NCBI RefSeq assembly: GCF_008831285.2
Contig: NW_022204916.1
Location: 1 to 58,118, forward strand
Length of the DNA stretch: 58,118 nt
Reading direction: 5' to 3'
Source: Nymphaea colorata
Taxonomy: Eukaryota; Streptophyta; Magnoliopsida; Nymphaeales; Nymphaeaceae
The stretch's first letter is position 1. Each line of letters begins with the position of its first letter. Shown here one piece after another: positions 47,009-57,998 of this stretch. Under the pieces are notes generated by a model, which saw only the letters and a program-made list of their open reading frames with translations, did not search any database and had not been told where the DNA came from. The translations under genes were made by a program, and so were the position numbers.

Positions 47009-47776
47009 TCACAACAAATCAGCAGTTTCACCATTTAGGCCCTTCTCAATGACCTCCTCTTGGGGATCTAGAACAAAAGAACTATGAAAGACAGAAGATG
47101 AAGACGACTGCAGGCCAACATTGATTGCATCAGTTTGTTGTGTTCTCCTTTGAACAAAACCAGCTTGATTTTGCAATTGAGATTGCAATAACATTGATGA
47201 GAATTTGGTGCCATGCTCCCCTATAGCCTGTCTAGATGTATTTTCACCCATTCTGCAAAGAAATCTGAATGAGAACTAAAACCACCAGAATCATTATCGC
47301 CCATACCTGTATGAAAGCTACTCCACTGCACCTCCTTCATGCTCGCCCGGGTCTGCATAGAACCCTTAACAGACGGAAAATCTGCTTCCAAATTATTCAG
47401 ATGGGCATTGGCACCGGCACCAAGTGCAACCAACTCTACTGGTATGGCAGACTCGTTGGACTCAACAAGCACATTGGAACTACTGCTTTCTGCAGCCTGA
47501 TTTACTTTCTCTGGTTTGATTTCGACCGAGTTACTGACTCTAAAGGAGCCAGCTTTTCCGGCCTCGTCCACCTGAACTTGTGAATGCTACTCTGATTCAC
47601 TCAAGGAAAGGTTCACTAGAGAAGTGTCAGCAGGGAGCCCAGTTGATCCCATCGGAATCATTACCCTCCTGTAACCCAGCTGCAGAAGAACCATCGATCC
47701 GAAACTCATCATCCACAAGCTTGTCAAAGAAACCTTCATCCATCTGATCCTGCATAAGAAATGGAGAAGCCGCCAT
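47009..47776 (-). pseudogene. SEC16 (COPII coat scaffold) 5' fragment
   Basis: Minus strand from ATG at 47776: MAASPFLMQDQMDEGFFDKL, VDDEF and EGNDSDGI match the N-terminus of plant SEC16 (MAIGO5), which scaffolds COPII at ER exit sites. A one-base shift precedes VNLSLSESE, then a TAG at 47589-47587. The frame continues through VDEAGKAGSFRV, EVQWSSFHTGMGDND and SHSDFFAEW, then shifts again to GENTSRQAIGEHGTKFSS and on to a stop at 47009. Only the N-terminal quarter or less is present. The central conserved region and the C-terminal Sec23-binding region are absent. The 3' cut falls exactly at the edge of repeat unit C2. Two frameshifts and one stop make it a pseudogene. This copy extends farther 5' than the one in block B. 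Confidence 0.87.
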
Positions 47777-48300
47777 TGATATAACAGAAAGCAGAAAGAA
47801 ATGCTCAAAATGTCATATCGAAACACCCAACTTCCTTGTGAACGATAATTCGAATGGTCTTCACTGGAATCTACCTTGACTAACAAAATTAACAGCAACC
47901 AAGACCTTAATAGTCCTGGACCACATACCCAAAAGTGATGAATCACAAATCAAACCATAAACAAATCAAAATGAGCAACGAGGATAAATTTCAAAAAAAA
48001 AAAAACTTGTTTGAAAAGGGGAGTCATGACCGTTGTTACACATGTTAGATGAAATTATATCAGAAACCACCTGGATGGCACAACGAAGACCCTTCTTCCT
48101 CCTCCAGAAAACCAGTCGTGGGCCAGAAAAAAAAGAAAGGGATAGAGAAATGGCTGGAAAAAAAATAAAAAAAAAAGAGAGGAAAGAGTGATCGATCTTA
48201 CCGGAAACCAGCCATCGCCGTGCTACCTTCGAGCTCCCCCTCCTTGATGAGGGCAGATCTTAAGAGGTAACCTCCAGAGGTAGACGAGAAGATGAGCTAG
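47777..48300 (-). other. Probable 5' flank, leader or first intron of the SEC16 fragment
   Basis: This lies directly upstream of the SEC16 start on the minus strand. A GC-richer patch at about 48060-48290 could be a leader exon (for example CCATCCAG followed by GTGGTTTCTG). No homology can be tested by eye, so the assignment is from position only. The minus frame at 47587-47946 overlaps the SEC16 start in another frame and is not a separate gene. Confidence 0.4.
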
Positions 48301-49686
48301 AAATCTTTCCTCTGTTTATTGGGTTTTAAAATGGTAAAAATGTGATGCATTTCGGAAAAACCGTTTAAAACCCGATACTTATCATCTGCATCAAGCATGC
48401 ACTTGGGAAGTGGACTTTCCTTTCATGTTCTTCAAACATTTTATTGGGGTCAAAGAAAAAAAAGATCCAAATCCATGTTCACATGTAACTCCCTATCTGA
48501 TCCGAAACAAATAGGAACTTAAGAAAACTGCATCCGCCTCATAATATTTAACGAACGAGGTCATAGCCGATGGTTTTTTAGCTTTTTTCTTTAACGAAAC
48601 GCTAATCTAGGCTTACCGGTTTGGTTGACGGAGCACATCAAATCTGTCATGCTTGTAATAGCTGTTATTAAAGTAAGAATATTTTTTAATTTTCAAATCA
48701 TTTTTAAATTTTAAATTGATTTTTTTATTATTTCAAAAAACACTTCTCTTTTGCGCCATAAAGTCTTTAAGGTTAGTGATAACATAAATTCAAAATATGA
48801 CTGTAACAAAAAAATAAAACATGTTCCGCGGTTTTTGTAGCCCTTTTAAGCTATATCAAATGATATTATTGATCAATCTCTATATGCAAATAGAAATTAT
48901 GTCATAAGAAGGACCAAACACTCATATCAAATTACATAAGGTTATAAAGCATCTCATTCATCTTAAGATCGCGATCGACAAAAAAAATGCTGAACCGAAA
49001 AAAAAAAAAGTTTAAACTTAAAACTTTTCTTAGTGACAACTATAATATCAAAAGTGGTCACAGTGAAAAGTATGGGAGACCCTCTTATTTGCTAAACAAC
49101 CCCTTAGATGCCACCACCCCTTAGTTAGCTTCAAACTTTGTCCCCATCAAGTCTCACCTCTCTTATTCTACTATTTGTCCTCATAAGATGAGGATTTACC
49201 CACATGTATCATTCGAGAAAAAAAAAACCATTTTACACAATGAATTTTTTTAAAAAAAGAAAACAAAAAGGTTAGCCGTCTCTACATTGGGTAGGAAGAA
49301 GACATGTTTCGGTTGCTTTGCAAAGTAGCTAAGAAATTATTTGTCAATCTGGTCACCATTTACTTAAAGGATGGATCCATTAGGAATTTATTTTTTCTTA
49401 TAAATCGAATATGAACGAGAGAGATGTTATAATTCTCTCAAGTAGAATATCTTTGTTTTCAAAAAATTCAGTCTCTCCATTATAAACCGATCATATCACT
49501 ATTTTATTTTTCCATTTTTGCACTGCATTGATTTTACATCACTCTTTCCAAGAGAACACCCCGACACAGTTGCACCGGCAACATAGCAGCACAATCTTCT
49601 TTTGTAGGCGGCAGATGAGTTCTATCAGCAATTAATTAATGCAACATTAAAGAAAAAAACATTCATACAACATTCACACCTATATA
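48301..49686. other. AT-rich spacer; no gene recognised
   Basis: Short A-runs (for example 48967-48986 and about 49000) and plain AT-rich sequence. No frame over 60 codons and no repeat linking to other parts of the window was noted. Confidence 0.4.
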
Positions 49687-50030
49687 TCAAAACTGAAAGA
49701 TGAACTTAGAGATGAAGCCCATCAACTCAGTAGATGCCTCTCCCTAGGGGCTGCACACATAGAAGGCATGCTCCTCTTCCGAGAAGACGTGCAACTTCAC
49801 CACCTTCCTTCCCAACTTCTTCAGCTCCTCCACTAATATCATGCACTGGTCCCTAGAACGTTTGACCTCTCATCACCACCATTTCCGCGATGTCCGGCAG
49901 CCCCTCCGCTGGTGGTTTACATAAGAGGAGCTCCCTGGTACCAAACCCTTGAGGCCTGATAGATCAGCCACCTGGCTGGAAGCGAGGACGTTGTGGATGA
50001 TCTTCCCACCGACAGCGTCGCCCATGATAG
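49687..50030 (-). pseudogene. Carboxylesterase (CXE / alpha-beta hydrolase) C-terminal fragment
   Basis: Minus strand: IMGDAVGGKIIHNVL and DLSGLKGLV match the nucleophile-elbow region of plant CXE and GID1-like hydrolases, usually GDSAGGNIAH followed by GLVL. The catalytic Ser is Ala here. After stops the frame continues as RSRDQCMILVEELKKLGRKV and KLHVFSEEEHAF, the segment that carries the catalytic His in GHAF (here EHAF, His kept), then a stop, then STELMGFISKFI to the final TGA at 49689-49687. About 100 residues that normally separate the two parts, including the catalytic Asp, are mostly missing. It is clearly a dead, internally deleted fragment. Confidence 0.78.
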
Positions 50031-51033
50031 AAAGCTGAGAAAGGTAAGCTGAGTCAAGGAGGTGGTGGCAAGCATACGGGGAGGAAAGCCATGGAACTAA
50101 TTACAAGATTTTTTGTATTGCATTGTTGAAAAGTAATGCTTGTTGTTTTGTGAATTATGAAATTTTATCAATATATGATTATTTTAAAGTGGTTTCTATC
50201 ATATTGTACATTTGTATTTGTGTTCATTCTCATCGATGTGCTAATGAACAGATAGCAGAGAACAAATTCATGCTTAGGCTATCTTCCACCTAGACATTCA
50301 ACCACTAGCTTTATTAAATATATATGCAAATATTGGAGTTGCATGCTGTTAAGTTTTAATAACATGAAGTCCCGATAAACATATCTTAAACCTAGCCTAA
50401 CCAAGTGATCATGTGGACTTTCTGGCCACAAAGTCAACCGGTATAGTCTGATTACAGATTTGCCACGTAAAACCTTAGAAGGTTTCAAGCGAATGATCCC
50501 ACTCCATGAAAAATGTAATGTCTAAGTGGTTCGGTTGAGAGTTTTTACAGGATTTTTCCTCTTCTGCGAAAGGTAATTTTGTCTTTTTCTGTTTTACAAA
50601 GAAAGCAACTTTTGCATCTTTGTCATTTGGGGGGCTTTTTTTTGTCCTTATCATTAAGTTCAAAAATGGATGCCCAAGTGGCATTCTACTATGGGCCCTT
50701 CGGCACATGGTGACAAAAAATAGGAGGGAGTTGGTGGCTGCACCACTATACGTCAAAAAAAAAAAAGGTTAGGGCTTAAGATATTTTGAAAATTATTTCA
50801 AAATAAAATATTCTTTCTCGTTTTTCATTTTTTAGTTTTTTTGTTATTATTCTTTTATTAATTGAGAGCATTTTCATTATTCGTGTATTGGCATGTGAAA
50901 ATTTTGTGTATCCCAAGTGTGCATAAAATGGGCTGTAGGTAAGCTTAAAGGGGTTCTCGGCAACGAAAGATCACTTTGATAGCAGCAGGCTCGAATATAT
51001 GATACGTTTGCCATAACTGTCTCGTCTCACCAA

Positions 51034-51075
<42 letters not shown>

Positions 51076-51914
51076 GACACAATGTTGTAGAACATGGTAA
51101 ATACAAATTTAATTATCATTTTTAGCTACAAATTGTTAAATTTGGACAACCAGCCACATGAATATATAATGAGAGAGAGATACCTTTTTTATGTGATGGG
51201 CCTACTGTCTCATAATTTGACACACAAACTCTTTTTTGTATTATTAAGGGGTGTTTTGTATTATTAAGGGGTGTTCAATGAGCTTGAAGTTGAAGAATTT
51301 TAAAATTAAAATTATTGTTTTCTATGAACAGAAAATTATATTTTAAAAAAACAATTTTTATTCTAGAATTATAAGCTTATCGTCAAATCAAAATTCTCAA
51401 ATTATGATTATAATTCAGAATTTAAAAATTTTTTATTCTCTCTTTAAGGCATTTGTTATGATGGTTTGAATCCATAGTTATAAAATTTTAATTACTATTT
51501 ATCAAACAAGTCATTTTCAGTTTTGAACTCAAAATTTCATTCTATCAAACACAACAATTCATTTTCCTCAATAATATAATATACTAAGCACGTGCTAGTG
51601 GCGTACAGGGGAGGGCTCAACTAACATGTGGCCTTATATTTGTAAAATATATTTCATTGGGTTGCTGGATCCACATACATATTGACATGTAAATCTTATA
51701 TGTTTATCCATCTTTCTTAACGATACTTAGCCATCACATTTAATTCACCTATGTAAGATATTCTGGTCTGGTTCTGGTTCATTCGTGCACCTTCCCCCCC
51801 CCCCCCCCCCAACCTCTCTCTATCATAATTCAGTAATTGTCATAAAAATTTGAGAAATTCACAAGTAATGAATCTGCTTTTATATATTTATAACTAACTG
51901 TTTAATATTTGATA
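50031..51914. other. Spacer with microsatellites; no gene recognised
   Basis: Contents: a TA run at about 51039-51070, a 21-bp tandem duplication (TTTTGTATTATTAAGGGGTGT, about 51231-51272) and a poly-C tract of 17 at 51794-51810. The minus frame at 50475-50756 has no recognisable domain. Confidence 0.45.
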
Positions 51915-52316
51915 AATTGTAAAAAGTTGTTTGACATTGTAAAATGATTGACAAACACCTGCTTCATTAATTGAAGAAAAATGTTAAAATCATGAGTAAT
52001 TTCTATGAAAAAATGAAAATATCACATTTTGTACATACACTCTCCCTGTGCCTTTTTTATTAATGTTGATACTTATAAAATCAATGGAAATATTTGAGGA
52101 AACTGACAAAAGATGTGGCCCATGAAAAATTTCTATTTAAAGGTATTTTCTTTTTTATTAGGTTAAAATGTTGTTTTTCATATTTTTTAAAATTTTCTAT
52201 TATTGGGGCATGTGTCTGTAAGTTATTTATAAATATAAGTTACTTGTCACTTTCAGAAGGAAATGCATCAAACCTAGTCAGTCTCATTAATTATTTGCCC
52301 GGTCTAATTTATCAGA

Positions 52317-52359
<43 letters not shown>

Positions 52360-52386
52360 GTGGTGCACGGACTGATGGGTTTGATT

Positions 52387-53002
52387 CAATGACGGTAAGA
52401 AGGTATTCATACCCCGCCTCATATATTGCATTATTCGTTCTTTAAAAGAATCTCAGCTTATGCTGATATACCATCAGGGGTTCTTCTCAATGACAGATTG
52501 TCATTTATTACATAATCATGCTAGTAATGGTATCAGCTTGGTTTCAAATTGAAATAACATTGCTGCATTCAATGATATAGGTGTCAAAAGAAAAAACATG
52601 GAGTAGAAAGAAAACCCAACTCTTAGGTTGGATTCCACTAATCATTTGTTTAGAAGCGGGTGTTGGCAACCACTTCCTAAATTTATATATGTCAATCTGC
52701 TATATTAAGCATAGTGAGCAATATGACCAACATCTTCAAAACACTTCAACATGGAACATTTTTAGGACTTCTGAAAGTACAAAGTTGCAAAGCATGAACA
52801 TGTTTGCAATACAATAAGTAGAACTATGTATGACGCTATCTTAGGCATCTACACTTTTTGTTACAAGAAACATTACTAAAAATAGATTCCTATTCATTAC
52901 ACTTTTTAGACCGTCCTTCTTTGGTTCTTTTATAAGATGAAATTCTTTATAAAGAACGAATGATATATGAGGCAGAGTATGAATACCTTCCTGCCGTCAT
53001 TG
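52387..53002. mobile_element. Fold-back element, copy D
   Basis: Arms 52387-52461 and 52932-53002. Here the arms match best (shared TTCGTTCTTTA and CCTCATATAT.. stretches), with CAATGACGG/CCGTCATTG ends intact. The loop is longer than in B and C. Confidence 0.78.
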
Positions 53003-53334
53003 TATATATACAATAAAATCTCTTGTTGAGTGACACAAAATTGACTTCACTCTAATTTTTTTGAGCAACTTCATAATCTACATACCTTCACCTCTTGCAA
53101 CCTTACCGAAAAAACAGATTGCCCTCGCCACCATAATCTCTAATTAGCATGGTACTGTCATCTGTCAATAGTTGACCATTGCATCACGTGGCTGAGTTTT
53201 GTTCCCCCTTAGTGCATGGAGGTCGAAGGAACACATCACGTGAGACATAATTTTTGTTGAAAGGCTTGGAAATATTTACTAGAGGTTATAAATGTTTTCT
53301 TGAGGGTATAAATTTTGTTTGTGCTTTTCTTTAA

Positions 53335-53585
53335 TGACAGTAAGCGATACCGGTGATGAACCGGACTGGTACAGCCCTACTGATGATGGTAAGGTGGTTT
53401 AGGTCGCCGCCATATACATTTATACCAGTGATATTTCTTTGCCGCTAAACGTGCTTACACTGGTGTTCTGTACCACCGGTAGAAATTTTCACCACTATAA
53501 ACCTATAACTGTGAATTTTAGCACTGCTATATATTACCTTAACCAAACACATAACACAGTGCGTACTACCGGTGGTATTTGAAGT
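53335..53585. repeat. Subterminal-type motif array, unit D
   Basis: Contains GATACCGGTGATGAACCGGA, GGTCGCCGCC, TTATACCAGTGA, TTGCCGCTAAA, TACCACCGGTAGAAA, CACCACTATAAACCTATAAC and GTACTACCGGTGG. This is the richest of the six arrays. Confidence 0.58.
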
Positions 53586-54213
53586 GCACACCTCAACGCA
53601 CGAGATGTGAACCTCAAGTGCCTGACTATCTGTCCAGTCTGTCTCTCCCTCTGTTTTGCAATTAATGCTTGTATCTTTTTTATTTTCTATTTCATATTGT
53701 TTTTGTTTACTTTTTTTCTCAGCTGCATGGTAGAATTAGATTAAACCGTGAGTGTTGAATTTATTGAACATTTTATGTTGACTGAAATAGTGTAAGTTAG
53801 TAAATATTGGATGAAAATCATAGAGTTTAGTGAATTTATTGTACTTATAACCATTTGACGAAAGCGGTGCTTTCATGAGTATGTTGTTTAAATAAACCAA
53901 AGTAATGTTTCTTTGCTTTCATCTGCAGTACTTATAAGGTATTAAATATTTTATAAACTTTTATGTATAATTGTTGATAACAACTAATTAAACTTTCTTG
54001 CAAATAGCAAAACAGTGCCATCTTTCATTTCTGATTTTGGCACAAGAAAATGTTTTTTGCTTTTCTTTTTAATTTTTGACATGATTTTTGTTGATATAAT
54101 ATGTTAGAGTATTTCTGCCATGTAACTTAATTAAGCTTCACTATGCATCGCTTAGCTACGCATTGCATCACCAGCTTAGTGCTTCGCTTTGCCTTGTTCT
54201 ACTTCACAACAAT

Positions 54214-55656
54214 GTTGTAAGAAGCATACCCCTCACACAAAAAAATGTGACTCAAAGCATTTTTTAGAAAAAAACGCCTTGAGGCCTTGCCGTGAGGCGC
54301 ACACATCCTTGAAGCATGTGCCTCATTTGGTAGAGGTGTATGCCTCCATCCGTGGTACACTCCGTGCTTGAGGTGTACACCTCAGGGATGTAGTCTGTTT
54401 AGTTTTTTTAATTAAAAAAATTAAAAACTAAGTAAAACTGGTCAAAAGGACTTCACACGTAGCCCTAACTGAACCCCGTTTGTATCCCTAAATCCCCTTT
54501 TCTCAATCCCAAATCAGATGTGAAATTGAAGATTTCAACCATCGTTGCACGCCTGTGAAATTGCTAGAGGCTGGAGCTACAGTTGGTGAAGCCATCGCCC
54601 AACGTCAGAATTTCAATTGCAACTGTAGGTGTCTCTCTTTGAGTCTCTTCCTCTCCATGGCAGACACCGAACATAGGTGGCCACCTTTATGTGTTTGTTT
54701 TTGTCTCTCTGGCCATGGCCACCCTCTCGCTCTCTCAGCTCTCTGGCCATGACTGGCCACCCTCTGCGTGTTGCTGTGATGGTATACAGTGTGTCCACAT
54801 GGCGCTTTTGTTACTTTGTGTGTATCACCAAGGCCAGTGCTGTGGCTTACATGTTGTGGTAATGTGCTTACAAAGTCAAGACCTTGAACTTATTTTCTTC
54901 ACACGTGCCATCCTTGCACTCATATTACGTGTTCATCTTTATTTTACTATTGTCATCATTTGAAGTCTGGACATGTAGTCCATTGATGGTGGTCCTCCTC
55001 CCATTGTTGCCAAGTGTCGCAAGTGGTGTCTTAGTTTATTATATGTTTTGGGATTGTATCCTTACTTTATGACTTAGCATTTAATGCATCTTTAACTTAT
55101 TATATTTCCTTTCAAATTTTTTTCGTGCCTTAGTTCATGTTGTTTTTTTTGTGCCTCATGGTAGACAGCTATGTTCAATCCTTTACCGAATCAATTGAAG
55201 AATATTTTTACATTATTTGTTTATATAAATAAATAAAAACATGGAAAATTTACATTACTAAAATTACCTTTTTTATTATATATTTTTTGTGGATGATTTT
55301 TTTCTTTTTCTTTATTTCTAGATCAAACAAGTTCTCATTTTGGAAGAGCTGCTTGTCTTCTTCTCTTATATTAGATTTTATATCATGTTAAAGAACATGA
55401 CAATGGTAATTGATGCATTGTGTAGACAATTCTTTTATACTTTTATGTGTTTTTTCAATAATTATTTTGCATTAAGTTTCTAATATGTTGTTACTTGTTA
55501 ATAATTCAAATTTGTCGTTTGGTGTTAATATTTGTTACATTATGCATTGTTATATTTGGGTATGCTTAGTAATTTGAGCTTTTGCATACAATGTAATTGA
55601 ACTTATTGGATGCTTATTGAATTATATTTGTAATACATTGTTAGGTTTGAGAAAAA
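54214..55656. other. Region upstream of the hAT transposase
   Basis: At about 54277-54302 there is a CGCCTTGAGGCCTTGCCGTG plus AGGCGC patch with GAGGC/GCCTC words in both orientations, followed by repeated TGCCTC and GAGGTGTA words to about 54385. This may mark the left part of the hAT element, but no terminal repeat or 8-bp duplication was identified. CT-rich frames at 54555-54963 are not supported. The rest is AT-rich, probably leader and intron. Confidence 0.35.
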
Positions 55657-57998
55657 ATGTCACGGCCGGATCCAGCATTGACACATTGCATTGAAGATCA
55701 TGATGATAAAGAAAAAATGAAAACTTGATACAAATTATTGTAAGGAAACTTATAAAGGTGGTGTTTGAAGAAAGAAACAACACTTGGCTGGAACTAAAAA
55801 AGTGCTAAAGCATGTTACAAAGCCCACAAAGTGTTGTAAAATCTTTCAATAATTATTTTCAGGTACAAAAACGTGAAATGCAAAAAAAAAAAGACAATCT
55901 TTAATTGCATAGAAATGAATGTTTGGATGAAAGAATGATTAGTGGTGGCCTTACATCTCCCAATGTTCATGCATTTGGAATTTCATGAGGACCAATGGAT
56001 CAATTTATAACTTTAGATATGCGACAACCAACAATCAACAATGCCATCAAGAAAGAGGAAAGAAAGCAAGTTATTCTGCCATAGTTCAGTTTTTTTTTTT
56101 TCCAAATGTTTTATCATTTAACTTATGTGACACTCCATATTTTGGAAGAATGATTGAAGCTGTGGGAAATTATGGTCGATGATTGAAACCACCAACCTAC
56201 AACGATATGTGGACTTCAATCCTATAAGAAGAAGTTGATAAACTGCAAATAAAATTAAAGGACTACAAGAAGACATGGTTGAACATGGTTGTACCATAAT
56301 GGCAAATAACTCGATTGATAGTAAAAGTAGAAATTTGATTAACTTCTTGTAAATAATCCTTAGGTACAACTTTTTTGAAGTCTTATGATATTAATGGTAT
56401 AAAAAAGACAGCTAACAATTTCGTAAAACTATTCATAGAGATAATTAAAAAGTTAGAGAGAAAAACGTAATGTAATTAGTTCCTGATAATGTGCTAACTA
56501 CAAAGCTGTAGGTATGAAGTTAAAGAAATTGATAGCTTTCAACATATTTTTTGGACACCTTGTGCAGCTCATTGCCTAGATTTAATTTTTGAAAATATTG
56601 CTAAGATATGTTTGCTTAAGGAAGTGACTGAAAAACAAAAGTTGTAAGTACACTTATATATGAACATACTTAGGTATTTAATTTGATGAGAAATGCATAA
56701 ATGATAAAGAACTTCAACTGCCTGCTATTACATGTTTTGCTACTTTGTATCTTACTTTAGTATTTTACAAACAAAATAGCATTGAAGAACATGTTTCTAT
56801 CTCTAGAATTTCAAGGTAGTGATTATTATACTAAAAATCCCAAAGGCAAGGTAGTAATGTGAATTGTTACTCAAGATGAAATATTATTAAGGTTAATTAT
56901 CTTTAGTGAAGGTGTTGAGAGTTGCTGATTCAGATGAAAAGCTAGTTGAGGGATTTTTATACAATCATATGAAAAGGCAAAAGAAAAAACTACATGTAAT
57001 ATAGATAATGATGAAAAAGATATATAAAAATTTAGCAAATAATTGATAATAGGTGAGATAATCAAATGCATCATCGTTTACATGCTGCAAGGTATTATCT
57101 AACTCACATTTTCATTATGACAATGATGTCCTCAAAGATAAAAGAATAAAGCATGGGCTAATGGAATGCTAAATTTTGGTGCCTACTATAGAAGAAAGAT
57201 TTGATATTTTAGTTCAACTTGATTCATATGAGAACGAAGTTGGTGAGTTCGGCACATCATTAGTAATTAAAACAAGAAAGAAAAAACATTGTGGTACATA
57301 TTTTTTTTTGTTTTTTTGATTTATATTATGAACTTATGAGTGGATCAAATGAAGTTATCTAAACTACTCTTCTCATTTATTTTTGTCATTGATTGGTGGA
57401 ATACATTTGGCAAAAATACAAAAGAATTGAAGAATTTTGCTATGAGAATTCTCAATCTTACATACAGTGCATCAGGATATGAATGTAAATGCAGCTCATT
57501 CTTTTTGGTAAATAAATGAAATTTTCAAATAATTTATTGTGCTATCATTCCAAATGTTTTTTTATAATTATTAAAATGATTAACTAATTCAATTACATGA
57601 TAGGTACATACAAAAACAAGAAATCACATTGAGCAAGAAAAACTTAATTCTTTGGTTTTCATCATGTATATATGAAGATGAATACAGAAAGTGTTTCATC
57701 TTCTCAAAAGAAAAGTGTTGGCAAAGGTAATGCTATATGTTTGTAATTTTTGAAATAAAGATAAGAACATTGTCCTTTTTCTTTACTAATTGTTGCATTT
57801 TGTTATGTGTTAGTGTTTTTATATGAAGGTAAAACAATAATAGAAGATTTAGAATATGAGAGTTTAGATGATGAAGAAGATAACTTATTCAATATTGGAT
57901 GGTTCAAATGACGATGAACTGTCATCCATTAAAGAATATGACAATCATGAAGATACAATTGACCAATTGCCTACAAAAGTTTTTGAACTTTGTTAAGT
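55657..57998 (+). pseudogene. hAT-family transposase (BED / DUF659 / dimerisation domain) pseudogene
   Basis: From ATG 55657, MSRPDPAL begins a degraded BED zinc-finger exon (about 55657-55860). The DUF659 part follows: FFFFPNVLSFNLCDTPYFGR, MIEAVGNYGR and LKPPTYNDM (about 56085-56205), then FWTPCAAHCLDLIFENIAK (about 56553-56610) with the conserved C..H box. A middle part reads LHAARYYL (about 57085). The C-terminal dimerisation domain has WWNTFGKNTKELKNFAMRIL and LNLTYSASGYE (about 57398-57485). After an apparent intron comes RNHIEQEKLNSLVF (about 57615-57662) and an acidic tail (about 57850-57998). Many stops and frameshifts are present. Intron-exon layout and domain order match plant Ac-like elements of the BED-DUF659 type. 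The right end is outside the window or not recognised. Confidence 0.9.

Larger units (their letters stand above)
42828..47340. repeat. Block C, right segment (copy of 21056-25579)
   Basis: Collinear with block B. It keeps a roughly 50-bp segment (GTATGAAAGCTGGGAACATC and following, about 42865) that B has lost but unit A also has. It lacks a roughly 40-bp piece of B near 22880-22920 and carries a shorter poly-C tract. It ends inside the SEC16 fragment, which continues to 47776. Confidence 0.9.
51915..54213. repeat. Repeat unit D (third copy of the B2/C2 module)
   Basis: Collinear with 23115-25256 and 44865-47020 but more diverged. It begins near AAAGTTGTTTGACATTGTAA and ends at ACTTCACAACAA, exactly where B and C cross into SEC16. 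Here the flank is different (palindromic TTGTTGTAAG-type sequence). It contains a fold-back (52387-53002), a TA microsatellite (52317-52356) and a motif array (53335-53585). Confidence 0.85.

Noticed and set aside
47587-47946. 119-codon minus frame overlapping the SEC16 start
   Set aside because: Its last residues (VNLSLSESE) are SEC16 in the shifted frame; the rest is the out-of-frame reading of the SEC16 N-terminus and its leader.
51039-51070. Long TA run as a possible structured regulatory site
   Set aside because: It is a plain dinucleotide microsatellite. Similar ones occur at 14641 and 52317 without shared context.
54555-54963. Overlapping plus-strand frames rich in Leu, Ser and Cys
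   Set aside because: The sequence is CT-rich with no motif. It is more likely leader or spacer upstream of the hAT pseudogene.
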